Shown: piece by piece, positions 1 to 11,570 of the stretch
Layout: each line of letters begins with the position of its first letter
How positions within the stretch are numbered: the stretch's first letter is position 1
The notes under the pieces: model-generated
Seen by the model: only the letters and a program-made list of their open reading frames with translations
Database searches by the model: none
Told to the model about the DNA's origin: nothing
Position numbers and translations under genes: made by a program
Source of the DNA: Bufo bufo
Lineage: Eukaryota; Chordata; Amphibia; Anura; Bufonidae
Length of the DNA stretch: 64,000 nucleotides
Direction: 5' to 3'
Assembly: GCF_905171765.1 (NCBI RefSeq)
Contig: NC_053392.1
Coordinates: forward strand, 403,917,399-403,981,398

Positions 1-3000
1 CCTGTCTAAAGCCCAAAATCCGTGAAGATATAAGTGAGGGGACATGAACATGTGGAGTCACTGTGGGTAGAGATACATGGAGCTAAAAAACGATAATAAA
101 TTACTAATAGGAGTTTACTATAAACCACCTAATATACCAGAGTCCACCGAAAATCTACTAAATGAGATAGACAAGGCGGCAAATCATAATGAGGGGCTTA
201 TTATGGGGACTTCAACTACCAGATATAGACTGGGAAACTGAAACTTGTATATCTCATAAAGGAAACAGGTTCTTGACAATAACCAAAGACAATTACCTCT
301 CCCAACTGGTTCAGGACCCGACCAGAGGGAACGGCCATTCTGGATTAGTATTAACCAATAGGCCTGACAGAACAACAGACGTGCAGGTTGGGGGACACAT
401 GGGAAATAGTGACTATAAAGTAATAACCTTCCTATTATCATTCAAAAGAGCGTTTCTACAGGGAGGAACAAAAATACCAAACTTCAAAAAGCTAAATTTT
501 AGCCAACTAGAGAGGCCATAGGCCTAACTAACTGGAGACAAAGTCCTCAAAAATAAAAATACAGCCACAAAATGGGATATCTTTAAAAGCATCCTAAAAT
601 CTCATTGTGAGAGGTACATACCATATGGGAATAAAAGGTTAATGACAAAATAAACCAATGTGGATAAACAGAACTGTAAAGAAAGCAATAAATGACAAAA
701 AGAAAGCATATAAAACACTAAAACAGGAGGGTAGCACGGAAGCACTGAAAAACTATAAGGAAAAAATAGAACATGTAAAAAACAAATAAAAGCGGCCAAA
801 CTAGAGACCGAGAGATTAATTGCCAAAGAAAGTAAAACTAACCCTAAAATGATCCTCAATTATATAAATGTTAAAAAGTATAAATCTGAAGGTGTTCGGC
901 CCTTTTAAGAGTAATGAGGGGGGAGTCGCGGAGAGCGACGAGGAGAAAGCAAAGCTGGTTAAATATTTTTTTCTCCAATGTATTCACTGAGGAAAATAAA
1001 CTGTCAGATGAAATGTTGAATGTAAAAAATAAATTCCCCATTAAAAGTTTCCTGTCTGACCCAGGAAGAAGTACAACAGCGGACTTAAGATTAAAATAGA
1101 CAAATCGCCAGGACCGGATGGCATACACCCCCGTATCCTAAGGGAATTAAGTAATGTCATAGCCAACCCATATTTCTGATATTTGCAGACTCTATACTGA
1201 CAGGGAATGTCCCACAGGATTGGCGCATAGCAATGTGGTGCCAATATTCAAAAAGGGTCCAAAAAACAGAGCCTGGAAACTATAGGCCGGTAAGTTTAAC
1301 ATCTGTTGTGGGTAAACTGTTTGAAGGTTTTCTGAGAGATGCTATGTTAGAGCATCTCAACGGAAATAAGCAAATAATGCCATATCAGCATGGCTTCATG
1401 AGGGATCGGTCATGCCAAACTAATTTAATCAGTTTCTATGAGGAGGGTAAGTTCTAGACTTGACAGCGCGAATCAATGATTCGTATATCTGGACTTCTCC
1501 AAAGCATTTGACACTGTACCAACATAAAAGGTTAGTAATAAAATGAGAGATGCTCGGACTGGGAGAAACATCTGTATGAGGGTAAGTAACTGGCTCTATG
1601 ATAGAGAAACACAGGTTGGTTATTAACGGTACACACTCAGATTGGGTCACTGTCACTAGTTTGGGTACCTCAGGGGTCAGTATTGGGCCCTATTATCTTC
1701 AATTATATTTATTAATATCTTGTAGAAGGCTTGCATAGTAATATATCAATTTCGCAGATGACACTAACCTGTGTAAAGTAATTAACACTGAAGAGGACAG
1801 TATACCACTACAGAGCGATCTGGATAGACTGGAGGCTTGGGCAGATAAGTGGCAGATGAGGTTTAACACTGACAAATGTAAAGTATGCACATGGAAGGAA
1901 TAATGCAAGTCACCCGTACATACTAAATGGTAAAACACTCGGAAAGGCCTCTTTCACACTACAGTATGTCGATTTCAGTGTTTTGCGTTCCGTTTTTCTC
2001 GGATCCGTTGTTTCCGTTTTTTGTTTCCGTTTCGGTTCCGTTTTTCCGTTCCGTATTTTCCGTATGGCATATACAGTAATTACATAGAGAAAATTGTGCT
2101 GGGCATAACATTTTCAATAGATGGTTCCGCAAAAAACGGAACAGACACGGAAGACATAACGGATGCATTTCCGTATGCATTCCGTTTTTTTGCGGAACCC
2201 ATTGACTTTAATGGAGCCACGGAACCTGATTTGCGGCCAAAATATAGGACATGTTCTATCTTTCAACGGAACGGAAAAACGGAAATACGGAAACGGAATG
2301 CATACAGAGTAATTCCGTTTTTTTGCGGAAACCATTGAAATGAATGGTTCCGTATACGGACCGTATACGAACGCAAAAAACGGCCCGCCAAAACGGGAAA
2401 AAAAAACGTTAGTGTGAAAGAGGCCTAACACTGACATGGAAAAGGATCTAGGAATTTTAATAAACAGCAAACTAAGCTGCAAAAACCAGTGTCAGGCAGC
2501 TGCTGCCAAGGCCAATAAGATAATGGGTTGCATCAAAAGGGGCATAGATGCCCGTGATGAGAACATAGTCCTAACACTTTACAAATTATTAGTCAGACCA
2601 CACATGGAATGCTGTGTACAGTTCGGGTCTCCTGTGAACAAGGCAGGACATAGCAGAGCTGGAGAGGGTCCAGAGGAGGGCAACTAAGTAATAACTGGAA
2701 TGGGGCAACTACAGTACCCTGAAAGATTATCAAAATTAAGGTTATTCACTTTAGAAAAAAGACGACTGAGGGGAGATCTAATTACTATGTATAAATATAT
2801 CTGGGGTCAGTACAGAGATCTATCCCATCCTCTATGTATCCCCAGGACTGTGACGAGGGGGACATCCTCTGCGTCTGGAGGAAGAAGGTTTGTACACAAA
2901 CATAGAAGAGGATTCTTTAAGGTAAGAGCAGTGAGACTATGGAACTCTCTTCCTGAGGAGGTGGTGACAGTGAGTACAATAATGGAATTCAAGAGGGGCC

Positions 3001-3251
3001 TGGATGTATTTCTGGAGTGTAATAATATTATAGGCTATAGCTACTAGAGAGGGGTCTTTGATCCAGGGAGTTATTCTGGATTGCCTGAGTTGGAGTCAGG
3101 AAGAAATTTTATTCCCCCTAAAGTGGGGGAAAATTGGCTTCTTACTCACAGTTTTTTTTTTTTGCCTTCCTCTGAATCAACTTGCAGTATGACAGGGCCG
3201 TACTGGATAGACAAATGTCTTTTGTCGGCCTTATGTATTATGTTACTATGT
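1..3251 (+). mobile_element. CR1-clade LINE, family A, copy 1 (decayed, cut by the window edge)
   Basis: This is a degraded non-LTR retrotransposon whose 5' part lies before the window. It is colinear with the better copy at 30590-33331 on the minus strand, so the alignment is internal to the window. Endonuclease remnants run over 1-520 and include a DIDWET segment and a degraded LVLTN motif. Reverse-transcriptase remnants cover about 1230-1930 and 2436-3047, the latter in pieces of 83 and 115 codons. Codons for the FADD catalytic box survive near 1757, but a missing T puts them out of frame. The 3' tail ends in a repeated TTACTATG-like octamer, typical of CR1 3' ends. A MITE splits the reverse-transcriptase region at 1946-2425. 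Many frameshifts and stops make the copy inactive. Only the exact 3' boundary is uncertain. Confidence 0.9.
1946..2425. mobile_element. Harbinger-type MITE inserted in the CR1 copy
   Basis: The termini are GGCCTCTTTCACACTA at the left and its inverse at the right. The CR1 copy near 31400 supplies the empty site (...CTCGGTAACACTG...), so the insertion point and a 3-bp TAA target (AAA on the left, TAA on the right) can be read directly. A 3-bp TWA target is what PIF/Harbinger elements use. The body is built of repeated CCGTTTTTCCG-type words and their inverse and has no coding capacity. It shares its body with the MITEs at 39743, 45874 and 60852. Confidence 0.88.
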
Positions 3252-3624
3252 TATAAACCTATAGTTTGAGTCAGCCAAGGCCAGCAAAAACTACAGAAAA
3301 AAAACTGCTTAGAATCATAGTATTGGGACCCTGAGTTTGGTGGTTTCTTAACCCGTATGTGCGTCCCATCAAGGGAATTGAGCCCTCTCCAGGAAGCCCT
3401 GGGCTATATCAAGCCACTGCTGCCTGTTGGATGTGGCAGCACTGAAGCCTTCAGTCTCAACCAAATGGCGGAACATGTAGCCCGCCCGTACCACGCCAGG
3501 CAATTGTGGAGGTCCCCATTCTAAAATCAAAATGTAATCGACGAAAAAGAATTTCCTGTCGCAGATATCTGAAATTGAAAGAAAAGAAATATTACTACAC
3601 TAAGTAGCTACTAGTTTTACAATC
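3252..3624. other. Unassigned non-coding stretch
   Basis: No transposon protein, terminal repeat or convincing exon is visible between the CR1 3' end and the Tc1 derivative. It may be host intron. Confidence 0.5.
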
Positions 3625-3626
3625 TA

Positions 3627-4380
3627 AAGCCGTGGCCAAAAGTTTTGAGAATTACATAAATATTGGAAATTGGAAAAGTTGCTGCCTATAAGTTTTATAA
3701 TAGCAATTTGCATATACTCCAGAATGTTATGAACAGTGATCAGATGAATTGCATAGTCCTTCTTTGCCATGAAAATTTACTTAATCCAAAGAAAAAACTT
3801 TCCACTGTATTCAATGCTGTCATTAGAAGGTACCAGCTGAGATCATTTCAGTAATCGTCTTGTTAACTCAGGTGAGAATGTTGACGAGCACAAGGCTGGA
3901 GATCATTATGTCAGGCTGATTGGGTTAAAATGGCAGACTTGACATGTTAAAAGGAGGGTGATGCTTGAAATCATTGTTCTTCCATTGTTAACCATGGTGA
4001 CCTGCAAAGAAACGCGTGCAGCCATCATTGCGTTGCATAAAAATTGCTTCACAGGCAAGGATATTGTGGCTACTAAGATTGCACCTCATTATTATGAAAG
4101 AATGGGTTGCTATCAGTCAGGAATTGGCCCAGAAGTTGATTGATAGCATGCCCAGTCGAATTGCAGAGGTCCTGAAGAAGAAGGGCCAACACTGCAAATA
4201 CTGACTCTTTGCATAAATGTCATGTAATTGTCGATAAAAGCCTTTGAAACGTATGAAGTGCGTGTAATTATATTTCACTACATCACAGAAACAACTGAAA
4301 CAAAGATCTAAAAGCAGTTTAGCAGCAAACTTTGTGAAAACGAATATTTGTGTCATTCTCAAAACTTTTGGCCACGACTG
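3627..4380 (+). mobile_element. Tc1-like deletion derivative (non-autonomous)
   Basis: Both ends carry the inverted repeat CGTGGCCAAAAGTTTTGAG, flanked by TA (left copy slightly degraded). The same ends bound the longer element at 45991-47547, so this is a shortened member of that family: about 754 bp against 1557 bp. The internal sequence joins the transposase start directly to its last 40 or so codons, deleting the catalytic core. The junction lies near 4087, between GCACCTCA and TTATGAAAG. An internally deleted Tc1 copy of this kind could be moved only by a transposase supplied in trans. Confidence 0.9.
3961..4201 (+). pseudogene. Tc1 transposase remnant: N-terminus fused to C-terminus
   Basis: The first 43 codons (starting MLEIIVLPLL) match the N-terminal helix-turn-helix start of the transposase encoded at 46167-47219 on the minus strand. 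They include the segment TAAIIALHK with small changes. The sequence then jumps to the C-terminal segment IMKEWVAISQELAQKL...GQHCKY in another frame. The whole DDE catalytic region is missing, so no active enzyme can be made. The TGA/TAA-rich junction and lost frame argue against selection for a truncated protein. Confidence 0.85.
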
Positions 4381-4534
4381 TAGTACATTACTTGACATTA
4401 TTTAATGGCAACGTGTGTGGCAAGTATAAATTAAAATAGGCCATACTCCAAGATTGGAAATCTAGACTTTATATTCATAGATACTTTAAAGAACATTACA
4501 GCTAGGATTTCAAAAATTAACCCCCGCGGAACTG

Positions 4535-4973
4535 GAATCTGTGGTGATGGACCATGTGATGGACTATGTGATAAGCGCAGTGACGTCATCAAAGGTCCTT
4601 TAGCCAGGTCCTAAAGAAAGTAGAAAGAAGAGGAGATCCGCTATGCGACAAAGTGGATGGTGTGTGTTAAATTTGCTTATTATTTTTATCCCCTCAATGG
4701 ACATTTTACTAAGCATTCTGTATTAAGAATGCTATTATTTTCCCTTATAACCATGTTATAAGGGAAAATAGTAAAATCTACAGAACACCTAACCCAAACC
4801 CAAACTTCTGTGAAGAAGTCCGGGTTCGGGTCTGGGTACCAAACATGCCAATTTTTCTCACGCGCTTGCAAAACACATTAAAACGCTTTGCACTCATGCG
4901 GAAAAATGCATTTTCCCGCAACGCACCCGCATCTTGTTCGGCCCTCACACGCGACGCCCGTGTGAAAGAGGCC
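4535..4973. mobile_element. Partial Harbinger-type MITE of the TTATAAC-hairpin family
   Basis: This is the right-hand half of the family seen more completely at 10364-11272 and 53549-54486. It has a perfect CRE octamer TGACGTCA at 4581, the hairpin CCCTTATAACCATGTTATAAGG near 4742-4762 (read as inverted halves), and the end CACGCCCGTGTGAAAGAGGCC split over 4953-4973. The left terminus is not recognisable. It has no coding capacity. Confidence 0.7.
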
Positions 4974-4983
4974 AAAAGGTTAA

Positions 4984-7900
4984 AAGCCAAACAAAACTCA
5001 AAATCTATTACCCTGAATCTGGAGTTTACAGAAACACCCCATGTGTGCTCAAAAACTGAAGTATGGGCGCACAGCAGGCTTCAGAGTGGAAGGAGCACCA
5101 TATGGCTTTTGGAGAGCGGATTTAGCTGGAATGGTAATTGGGAGCTATGTCGCATATGAAGACACCCTGAGGTGGTCTTACAATGGAAACCCTAAAAAAG
5201 TGACCCCATTCTGAAACTACACCACTGAAGAAATATTTCAAGGTGTGTAGTGAGCACTTTGACCCAGTTGGGCATTTCACAGAATTAGGAAACACTTTCA
5301 CAAGGGGTAACAGGACAAAATGCACAACACATTTTGTTCCCCATGTCCGCCCAATACGCCAACTACCCCATATGTACTAAAAAATTGATGTATGGGTGCA
5401 TGGGCAGAGTTCAAAAGGGAAGTAGCACCATAGGGCTTTTGCGGACAGATTTTGCAGGATTGGCTTTGGGAGCTATGTCGCATATAAAGACACCCTGAGT
5501 ACACCTAGAGTGGAAATCCCCAAAAAGTTGACCCCATTCTGGAAACCACACCTCTCAAGGAATATTTCAAGATGTGTAGTGATAACTTTGTCCTCAAAGT
5601 GTAGAATCATTGAATTGGCTGTGAAAATGAAAAATAAAAATTTTTCCCAGAGAGAATTGACTTTAGGCCCAAATTTTTCACTTTCAAAAGGGGAAAATGG
5701 AGAACATGTACTCCCTCATTTATTGCCCATTTTCTCCCGATACAGCAATACCCCATTATTGCTTTGTATATTGCTATATGGGCGTACCACAGGGGTCAGA
5801 AGGAAAGGAGCACCAAATGGCTTCTGGAAGGCAGATGTCAACGGAATAAAACAGGCGCCATCTTGAGATTGAAACACCCTGAGGTAACCCAAGAGTGGAA
5901 ACCCCCAAAAAGTGACCCCCATTCTGGAAACTACAACCCCTCAAGGGGAATATTTCAAGGTGTATAGTGAGTCACTTTGACCCATCGAGCGTTTCACAGA
6001 ATTAGGAAAACGCTTGGCTGTGAAAATTTAATTTTAAATTTTCCCCAAACAGTTGCTTTAAACCCACATTTTTCACTTTCACAAGGGGTAACAGGACAAA
6101 ATGCACCCCACATTATGTTATCCATTTCCCCGAATACGCCAGCACCCTATATGTGCATAAAAATATTATGTATGGGTGCATGCAGGGTCCAAAAGGGGAA
6201 GTAGCGCCATAGGGCATTTGGAGGACATATTTGCAGATTGGCTTTTTGGGAGCTATGTCGCATATAAAGATACCCTGAGGTACCCCTAGAGGAGGGAAAT
6301 CCCCAAAAAGTTGACCCCATTCTGGAAACTACACATCACAAGGAATATTTCAAGATGTATAGTGAGAACTTTGTCTTAAAGGTAAATCATGGAATTGGCT
6401 GTTAAAATGAAAAATTACATTTTTTTTCCCAAAAAATTTACTTTAGGCCCAAATTTATCACTTTCAAAACAGGAAATGAGAAAATGTACCCCCTAATGTA
6501 TTGCCCATTTCTCCTGATTACAGCAATACCCCAAAATGTGCTTGTATACTGCTATATGGGCGTACCACGGGGTCAGAAGGAAAGGAGCACCAAATGGCTT
6601 CTGGAAGGCAGATTTCAACTGAATAATTCAGAGGCGCCACCTTGCAATTGAACACACCCTGAGGTAACCCTAGAGTGGAAACCCCCAAAAAGTGTTCCCA
6701 TTCTGGAAACTACAACCCTCAAGGATATTTCAAGGTGTGTAGTGAGCACTTTGACCCATCGGGCGTTTACAGAATTAGGAAAAGCTTGGTTGTGAAAATG
6801 AAAATTTAATTTTTTTCCGCAAAAAGTTGCATTACACCCACATTATTCACTTTCACAAGGGTAACAGGACAAAATGCACCCCACATTTTGTTACCCATTT
6901 CTCCCTGAATACACCAACACCCCATATGTGCTCAAAAAATGATGTATGGGCGCACAGCAGGCTTCGGAGTGGAAGGAGGACCATATGACCTTAGGAGAGC
7001 GGATTTAGCTGGAATGGTAATTGGGAGCTATGTCGCATGTGAAGACACCCTTAGGTGGCCCTACAGTGGAAACCCCCAAAAAGTGACCTCATCCTGGAAA
7101 CTACACACCCAAGGAATATTTAAAGGTATGTAGACCCTCAGGTATTTCACAGATTAGGAAAAGCTTGGTTGTGAAAATAAAAAATTCTAATTTTTTTCCC
7201 CAAAAAGTTGCTTACACCCACATTTTCACTTTCACAAGGGTAAAAGGACAAAATGCAGCCCACATTTTGTTCCCCATTTCCCCCAAATACGCCAACACCC
7301 CATATGTGCTCAAAAGATTATGTATGGGAGCACAGCAGGCTTCAGAGTGGAAGGAGCACCATATGGCGTTAGTAGAGCGATTTAGCTGGAATGGTAATTG
7401 GAGCTATGTCAAATGTGAAGACACCCTGAGGTGGCCCTACAGTGGAAACCCCCAAAAAGCGACCCCATTTTGGAACCGCAAAATATGAATATTGTTGACA
7501 GGTCTGAATTGGCAGACATGAATTTTAGGTGTCATTTCGCATTAAATAAATTCCTGAGGTCCCCAGAAATTAAAAACCCCAAGAAGTGACCTCATTTTGG
7601 AAAAAAACACCCCCGTATGAACATTTAAGTGGTAGGAAGGGTACTTTTTTGGCAACAAGGTGTCTCACTAAAGACAGAAATACTAGAGAAAGGATTTCAA
7701 AGCACACATTTGTAAAAATGAAAAATTACTAGCAGACCCCAATTTTTTACTTTTACAAGGGGTTAAAGGAGAAGATGCACCCCAGTATATGTTCCCCCAT
7801 TTCTCCCTTTTTTGAAAACACCCCATATGTGCTTGTAGCCTGCTGTAAGGGCGCATAGCAGGGCTCTAGAAGCAAGGTGCAAAATATGTTTTTTGCAGGC

Positions 7901-8600
7901 CTGAATAAACAGACATGGATATTAGCTGCCATGTCGCATTAAATAAATTTCCTGAGGTCCCCAGAAATTAAAAACCCCAAGAAGTGACACCATTTTGGAA
8001 AGAGCACACCCTTACTAGAGACAAGGAGCTAAATATGGATTTTGCAGGCCTGAATAAACAGACATAAATCCATAGCTGCCGTGTCGCATTAAAAAATTCC
8101 TGAGGTCCCCAGAAATTACAAAACCCCAAGAAGTGACCCCATTTTGGAAGAGCACACCCGTACGAACATTTTAAGTGGTGGAAAGGGTACTTTTAAGCAA
8201 ACAGGTGTCTCACAGAAGGCAGAAATACTAGAAAAAGGATTTAAAGCACACATTTGTAAAAAATGAAAAATTACTAGCAGACCCCAATTTTTCACTTTCA
8301 AAAGGGGTTAAAGGAGAAAATGCACCCCCAGTATATGTTCCACATTTCTCCCCTTTTTGCGACATGGGTGCTTGTAGCCTTCTGTAAGGGCGCACAGCAG
8401 GGCTCTAGAGGCAAGGAGCTAAATATGGATTTTGCAGGCCTGAATAGAACAGACATAAATCCATAGCTGCCATGTCGCATTAAAAAATTCCTGAGGTCCC
8501 CAGAAATTACAAAACCCCAAGAAGTGACCGCATTTTGGAAATTGTACCCCTGAACGAACATTTTAAGTTGTGAAAAGGGCACTTTTACCTAACAGTTGTC
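4984..8600. repeat. Array of about nine degenerate ~390-bp repeats on the 3' side of piggyBac A
   Basis: A block containing the words CCCCATTCTGGAAACTACA, TTTCACAGAATTAGGAAAA, TTCACTTTCACAAGGGG and TATGGGCGCACAGCAGG recurs along this stretch. The TATGGG(C/T)GC word, or its TAAGGGCGC variant, falls near 5063, 5391, 5776, 6171, 6555, 6945, 7323, 7845 and 8384. The seven earlier repeats are spaced 325-396 bp apart and the last two about 530 bp apart. No long reading frame is conserved between units. The array lies immediately downstream of the minus-strand piggyBac transposase. I infer that it is an expanded 3' subterminal region of that transposon rather than an independent satellite. A TTAA at 4980-4983 could be its outer edge, but no terminal repeat confirms this. 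Confidence 0.75.
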
Positions 8601-8741
8601 TCACAGAAAAGAATATGTAGTGGTTGTTGGAAAGTGGTATGCAAGCGAGGTGGACTAAATCAGAAATATTGAAATATTACAGGGAGCATAAAGGATAAAA
8701 TTTATAATCCATGGATGAGTGGTAGGTTTGGAAACCATCCT

Positions 8742-10076
8742 TTATGCAGAGGCCAGGTTTATCAGGGCAGGTGTCGCACTGATAAATGGTGTCCTTTCAT
8801 ATTCCCCTTTTGTAACAAACCCGGCATCTTTTTTGGGTCTTTCCCCTCTTCGCTGTTTGTGGGACTTCACCAGGGAAATGTTTGTCCTGGTGTGACACAG
8901 GCACCATGACCTCCCAAAGTACTCGGGCCCTCCCCTTCCTGTCTTTGGAAAATTAGGGCCTTGGTGACAACCTCTTGGAACTGAAGGAAAGTTCCTGTGT
9001 GGCCTGCAGTTTGATGTAAAATGTACGCATGTACATTGCCATCTGTACAATGCATACGGCAATCTTTTTGTACCAAACCTTAGTTTTACGCATGGCACTG
9101 TAGGGCTTCAGAACTTGATCAGACAGATCAACCCCTCCCATGTGCCTGTTGTAATCAAGGATGCAGTCTGGCTTGTTGACAGTGGTAGTGGTACCTCACA
9201 CTCGGGCAGGAGAACTGGTGTTTGTGTGAATGGTGGTCAGTACAAGGACATCCCTTTTGTCCTTGTACTTAACAGCCAGCATGCACTTATGGCGGAGAGC
9301 CTTACTATCGCCTTTTTGGAGTAGTTGCCTTACCAGGGATCTAGGGAGGCCTCTCTGATTTTTGCACACTGTGCCACAAATCCCACACGCTCTTCCCAGT
9401 AACTCCTAGGACCGGGGGGGGGGGGGGGGGGGGGGGGGGCGCAATCTGCGGGTTATATCCGGGAATCTTTCCCTTCATTAATCCGGAACCTGTAGGTGTA
9501 CCCGGAGGAACTCTTGCACAGCTTGTACATTTTAATTTTGTATCGTGCCCACTTTCTGGGCAGGTACTGGCGGAATTTAACTCTTCCTTTAAAATGTACA
9601 AGTGACTCGTCTATGCTAATTTCTTTTTCTGGGGTTGACACTTCTGTAAATTTGGAGTTGAGATGCTTCAGGAGCGGTCGTATTTTGAGTAGACAGTCAA
9701 ATTATGGGACATTTTGCGGAGGGCAGTTTACATTATCATTATAATGTAGGAATTTCAAAATGGATTCAAGCCTTGAGTGGGATATGGCCATATTGTAAAT
9801 TGGAGTGTTATACAAGACATCCGAACTCCAATATTGTCTCATTTTTTTTTTTTTTACTAGGCCCATATACAGCAAGAACCCCCAAAACGTCATAATGTCG
9901 GCTGCATTTACTGGGGTCCAACCTAGGGGTCTAGCATATAAGGATGTTGGGTTTTGAGCAATAAACTGCTGGGCGTATAAAGTTGAGGAGTAGAAGAATG
10001 TGGCATCCTTTTCTCCCTCACTTGCAGACTCCATTTCAGAGGCAAGGATGGCGTATGCCTCTTCAGCGGAGTACAT
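8742..10076 (-). pseudogene. piggyBac transposase A (frameshifted)
   Basis: This is a piggyBac-family transposase, a DDD recombinase that cuts and joins at TTAA. It is read on the minus strand from 10076 and split over several frames. The N-terminal part (9702-10076) reads MYSAEEAYAILASE and then the conserved segment ARPLGWTPVNAADIMTFWGF. The first catalytic Asp lies in IDESLVHFKGRVKFRQYLP (9453-9641), and the third-Asp region in MGGVDLSDQVLKPY (8953-9141). Cysteine-bearing C-terminal remnants run to 8742. The region that should hold the second Asp (VDNFYT) lies after a 26-base G tract at 9414-9439 and is lost or unreadable. Copy B at 35681-37457 is a relative. It is inactive. About 10 kb of transposon-like flank on both sides carries later insertions. 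Confidence 0.88.
9414..9439. repeat. 26-base poly-G tract inside the piggyBac pseudogene
   Basis: There are 26 uninterrupted G on the plus strand. On the coding (minus) strand this is poly-C, giving a proline run. The matching place in copy B (about 36625-36650) has only short C tracts (CCCCCAGAATGTCCCCCC), so the tract has expanded here or is a sequencing or assembly artefact. Confidence 0.95.
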
Positions 10077-10363
10077 TCTCTGGGATTAATGGGACATTTT
10101 TATTTTTATTGGTGTGTGTAAAGTGAAAAGTGTCAGGGGGGGGTGTATGTAATGATTTAACACGTGAGGGGGCTTGTAATGAATTTAAAATAAAATGTAT
10201 GATAAAAAAAAGAGAAAAAAAGAAAAGAGAAAAAGATAAGTGAAAGAATAAGATAAAAATTTAGAAAAAAAAGGCTAAAAAAAAGGAATGAAACCTAACA
10301 CTAACTGATGAAATTTTTTACACAAAAAAAAAAAAACTGTGCAGAAACCTGAGCAGACACTGT
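10077..10363. other. A-rich region upstream of piggyBac A
   Basis: This is A-rich sequence with several A9-A14 runs upstream of the transposase start (minus strand). It is the likely 5' untranslated part of the piggyBac element. No gene is visible. Confidence 0.55.
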
Positions 10364-11272
10364 CTTTCACACGGGCGTCGCGTGTGAGGGCCGGATAGAA
10401 GGCGGGTGCGTCGCAGGATTTTTCCGCGTCTGCACGCGCGTGAGATAAATCAACATGTTTGGTACCCAGACCTAAACCCAGAATTCTTCAGAGAAGTTCG
10501 GGTTTGGGATCGGTGTTGTGTAAATTTTATTATTATTCCCTTATAACATGGTTATAAGGGAGAATAATAGAATTCTTAAGTCAGAATGCTAAGTAAATTA
10601 GGGATGGAGAGGTTAAAAAAAATAAAACTCACCTCATCCACTTGTTCGTGAAGCCTGGCGCGTCTTCATTCTTCTTCTTTGGGGACCTAGGAGGATAAGG
10701 ACCTTTGGTGGCGGCTCCGCGCTCATCACCATGGTGATGGATCTGGTGATGGATCATGTGATGGACCATGTGATGAGCGCAGTGACGTCACCAAAGGTCC
10801 TTTTCTCCCAGGTCCTCAAAATAAAAGAAAGAAGACAAGCTGGGCTGCGCGAACAAGTGGATGAGGTAAGTTTAATTTATTTTATTTTTTTAACCCCTCC
10901 ATCCCTAATTTACTTAGCATTCTGTATTAAGAATGCTATTATTTTCCCTTATAACCATGTTATAAGGGAAAATAATAAAGATCGGGTCCCCATCCCGATC
11001 GTCACCTAGCAACCATGCATGAAAATCGCACCGCATCCACACTTGCTTGCGATTTTCACGCAGCCCCATTCACTTCTATGGGGCCTGCGTTGCATGAAAA
11101 ACGCACAAAATATAGAGCATGCTGCGATTTTCACTCAACGCACAAGTGATGCGTGAAAATCACCGCTTATGTAAACAGCCCCATAGAAATGAATGGGTCC
11201 GGATTCAGTGCGGGTGCAATGCGTTCACCTCACGCATTGCACCCGCGTGGAAAAATCGCCCGTGAAAGGGGC
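10364..11272. mobile_element. Composite Harbinger-type MITE, TTATAAC-hairpin family
   Basis: It begins near TTTCACACGGGCG and ends CCCGTGAAAGGGGCC, followed by TTA. The repeated piggyBac flank at 11456-11500 shows the uninterrupted target (CTGTCAGTAATTTACAG). The left end has lost a few bases. Inside are two copies of the TTATAAC hairpin (10537-10567 and 10943-10975), a perfect CRE octamer TGACGTCA at 10783-10790, and an ATGTGATGGA repeat cluster. There is no coding capacity. Confidence 0.8.
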
Positions 11273-11278
11273 CTTACA

Positions 11279-11556
11279 GAACTGACCGACGCTCAGCAGG
11301 TGTAGGACCCACGCACGCAGACAGCACATGTGTGGGTTCAAAAATCTAAACTAGTAAACTAGTACTAACTAAAATTGACTTATAACTAGCTAGCACTAAC
11401 TGATTTATTTTTTTACAAAACAAAGCAAAAAAAAAAGAAGCACTGAAACCTGGGCAGACGCTGTCAGTAATTTACAGTACTGACCGACGCCCAGCAGGTG
11501 CAGGACCCACGCCTGCAGACGGCACGTGCGTGGGTTCAAAAATGTACACTAACTAA
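11279..11556. repeat. Tandem duplication (~199-bp period) in the piggyBac A flank
   Basis: The segment starting ACTGACCGACGC(T/C)CAGCAGG occurs at about 11281 and again at about 11479, each followed by GGACCCACGC and TGGGTTCAAAAAT. It is non-coding and probably part of the same transposon flank. Confidence 0.8.
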
Positions 11557-11570
11557 ATTTGACTTTTATA

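Noticed and set aside
2021..2482. Open frames on both strands rich in Phe/Arg/Thr
   Set aside because: They lie inside the MITE at 1946-2425. Similar frames recur in the MITEs at 39743, 45874 and 60852 because they share sequence, with no conserved start or function.
4984..8600. Several 60-120-codon frames in the ~390-bp repeats
   Set aside because: Frames differ from unit to unit, with no conserved stop or start, and they follow the repeat words rather than a protein.
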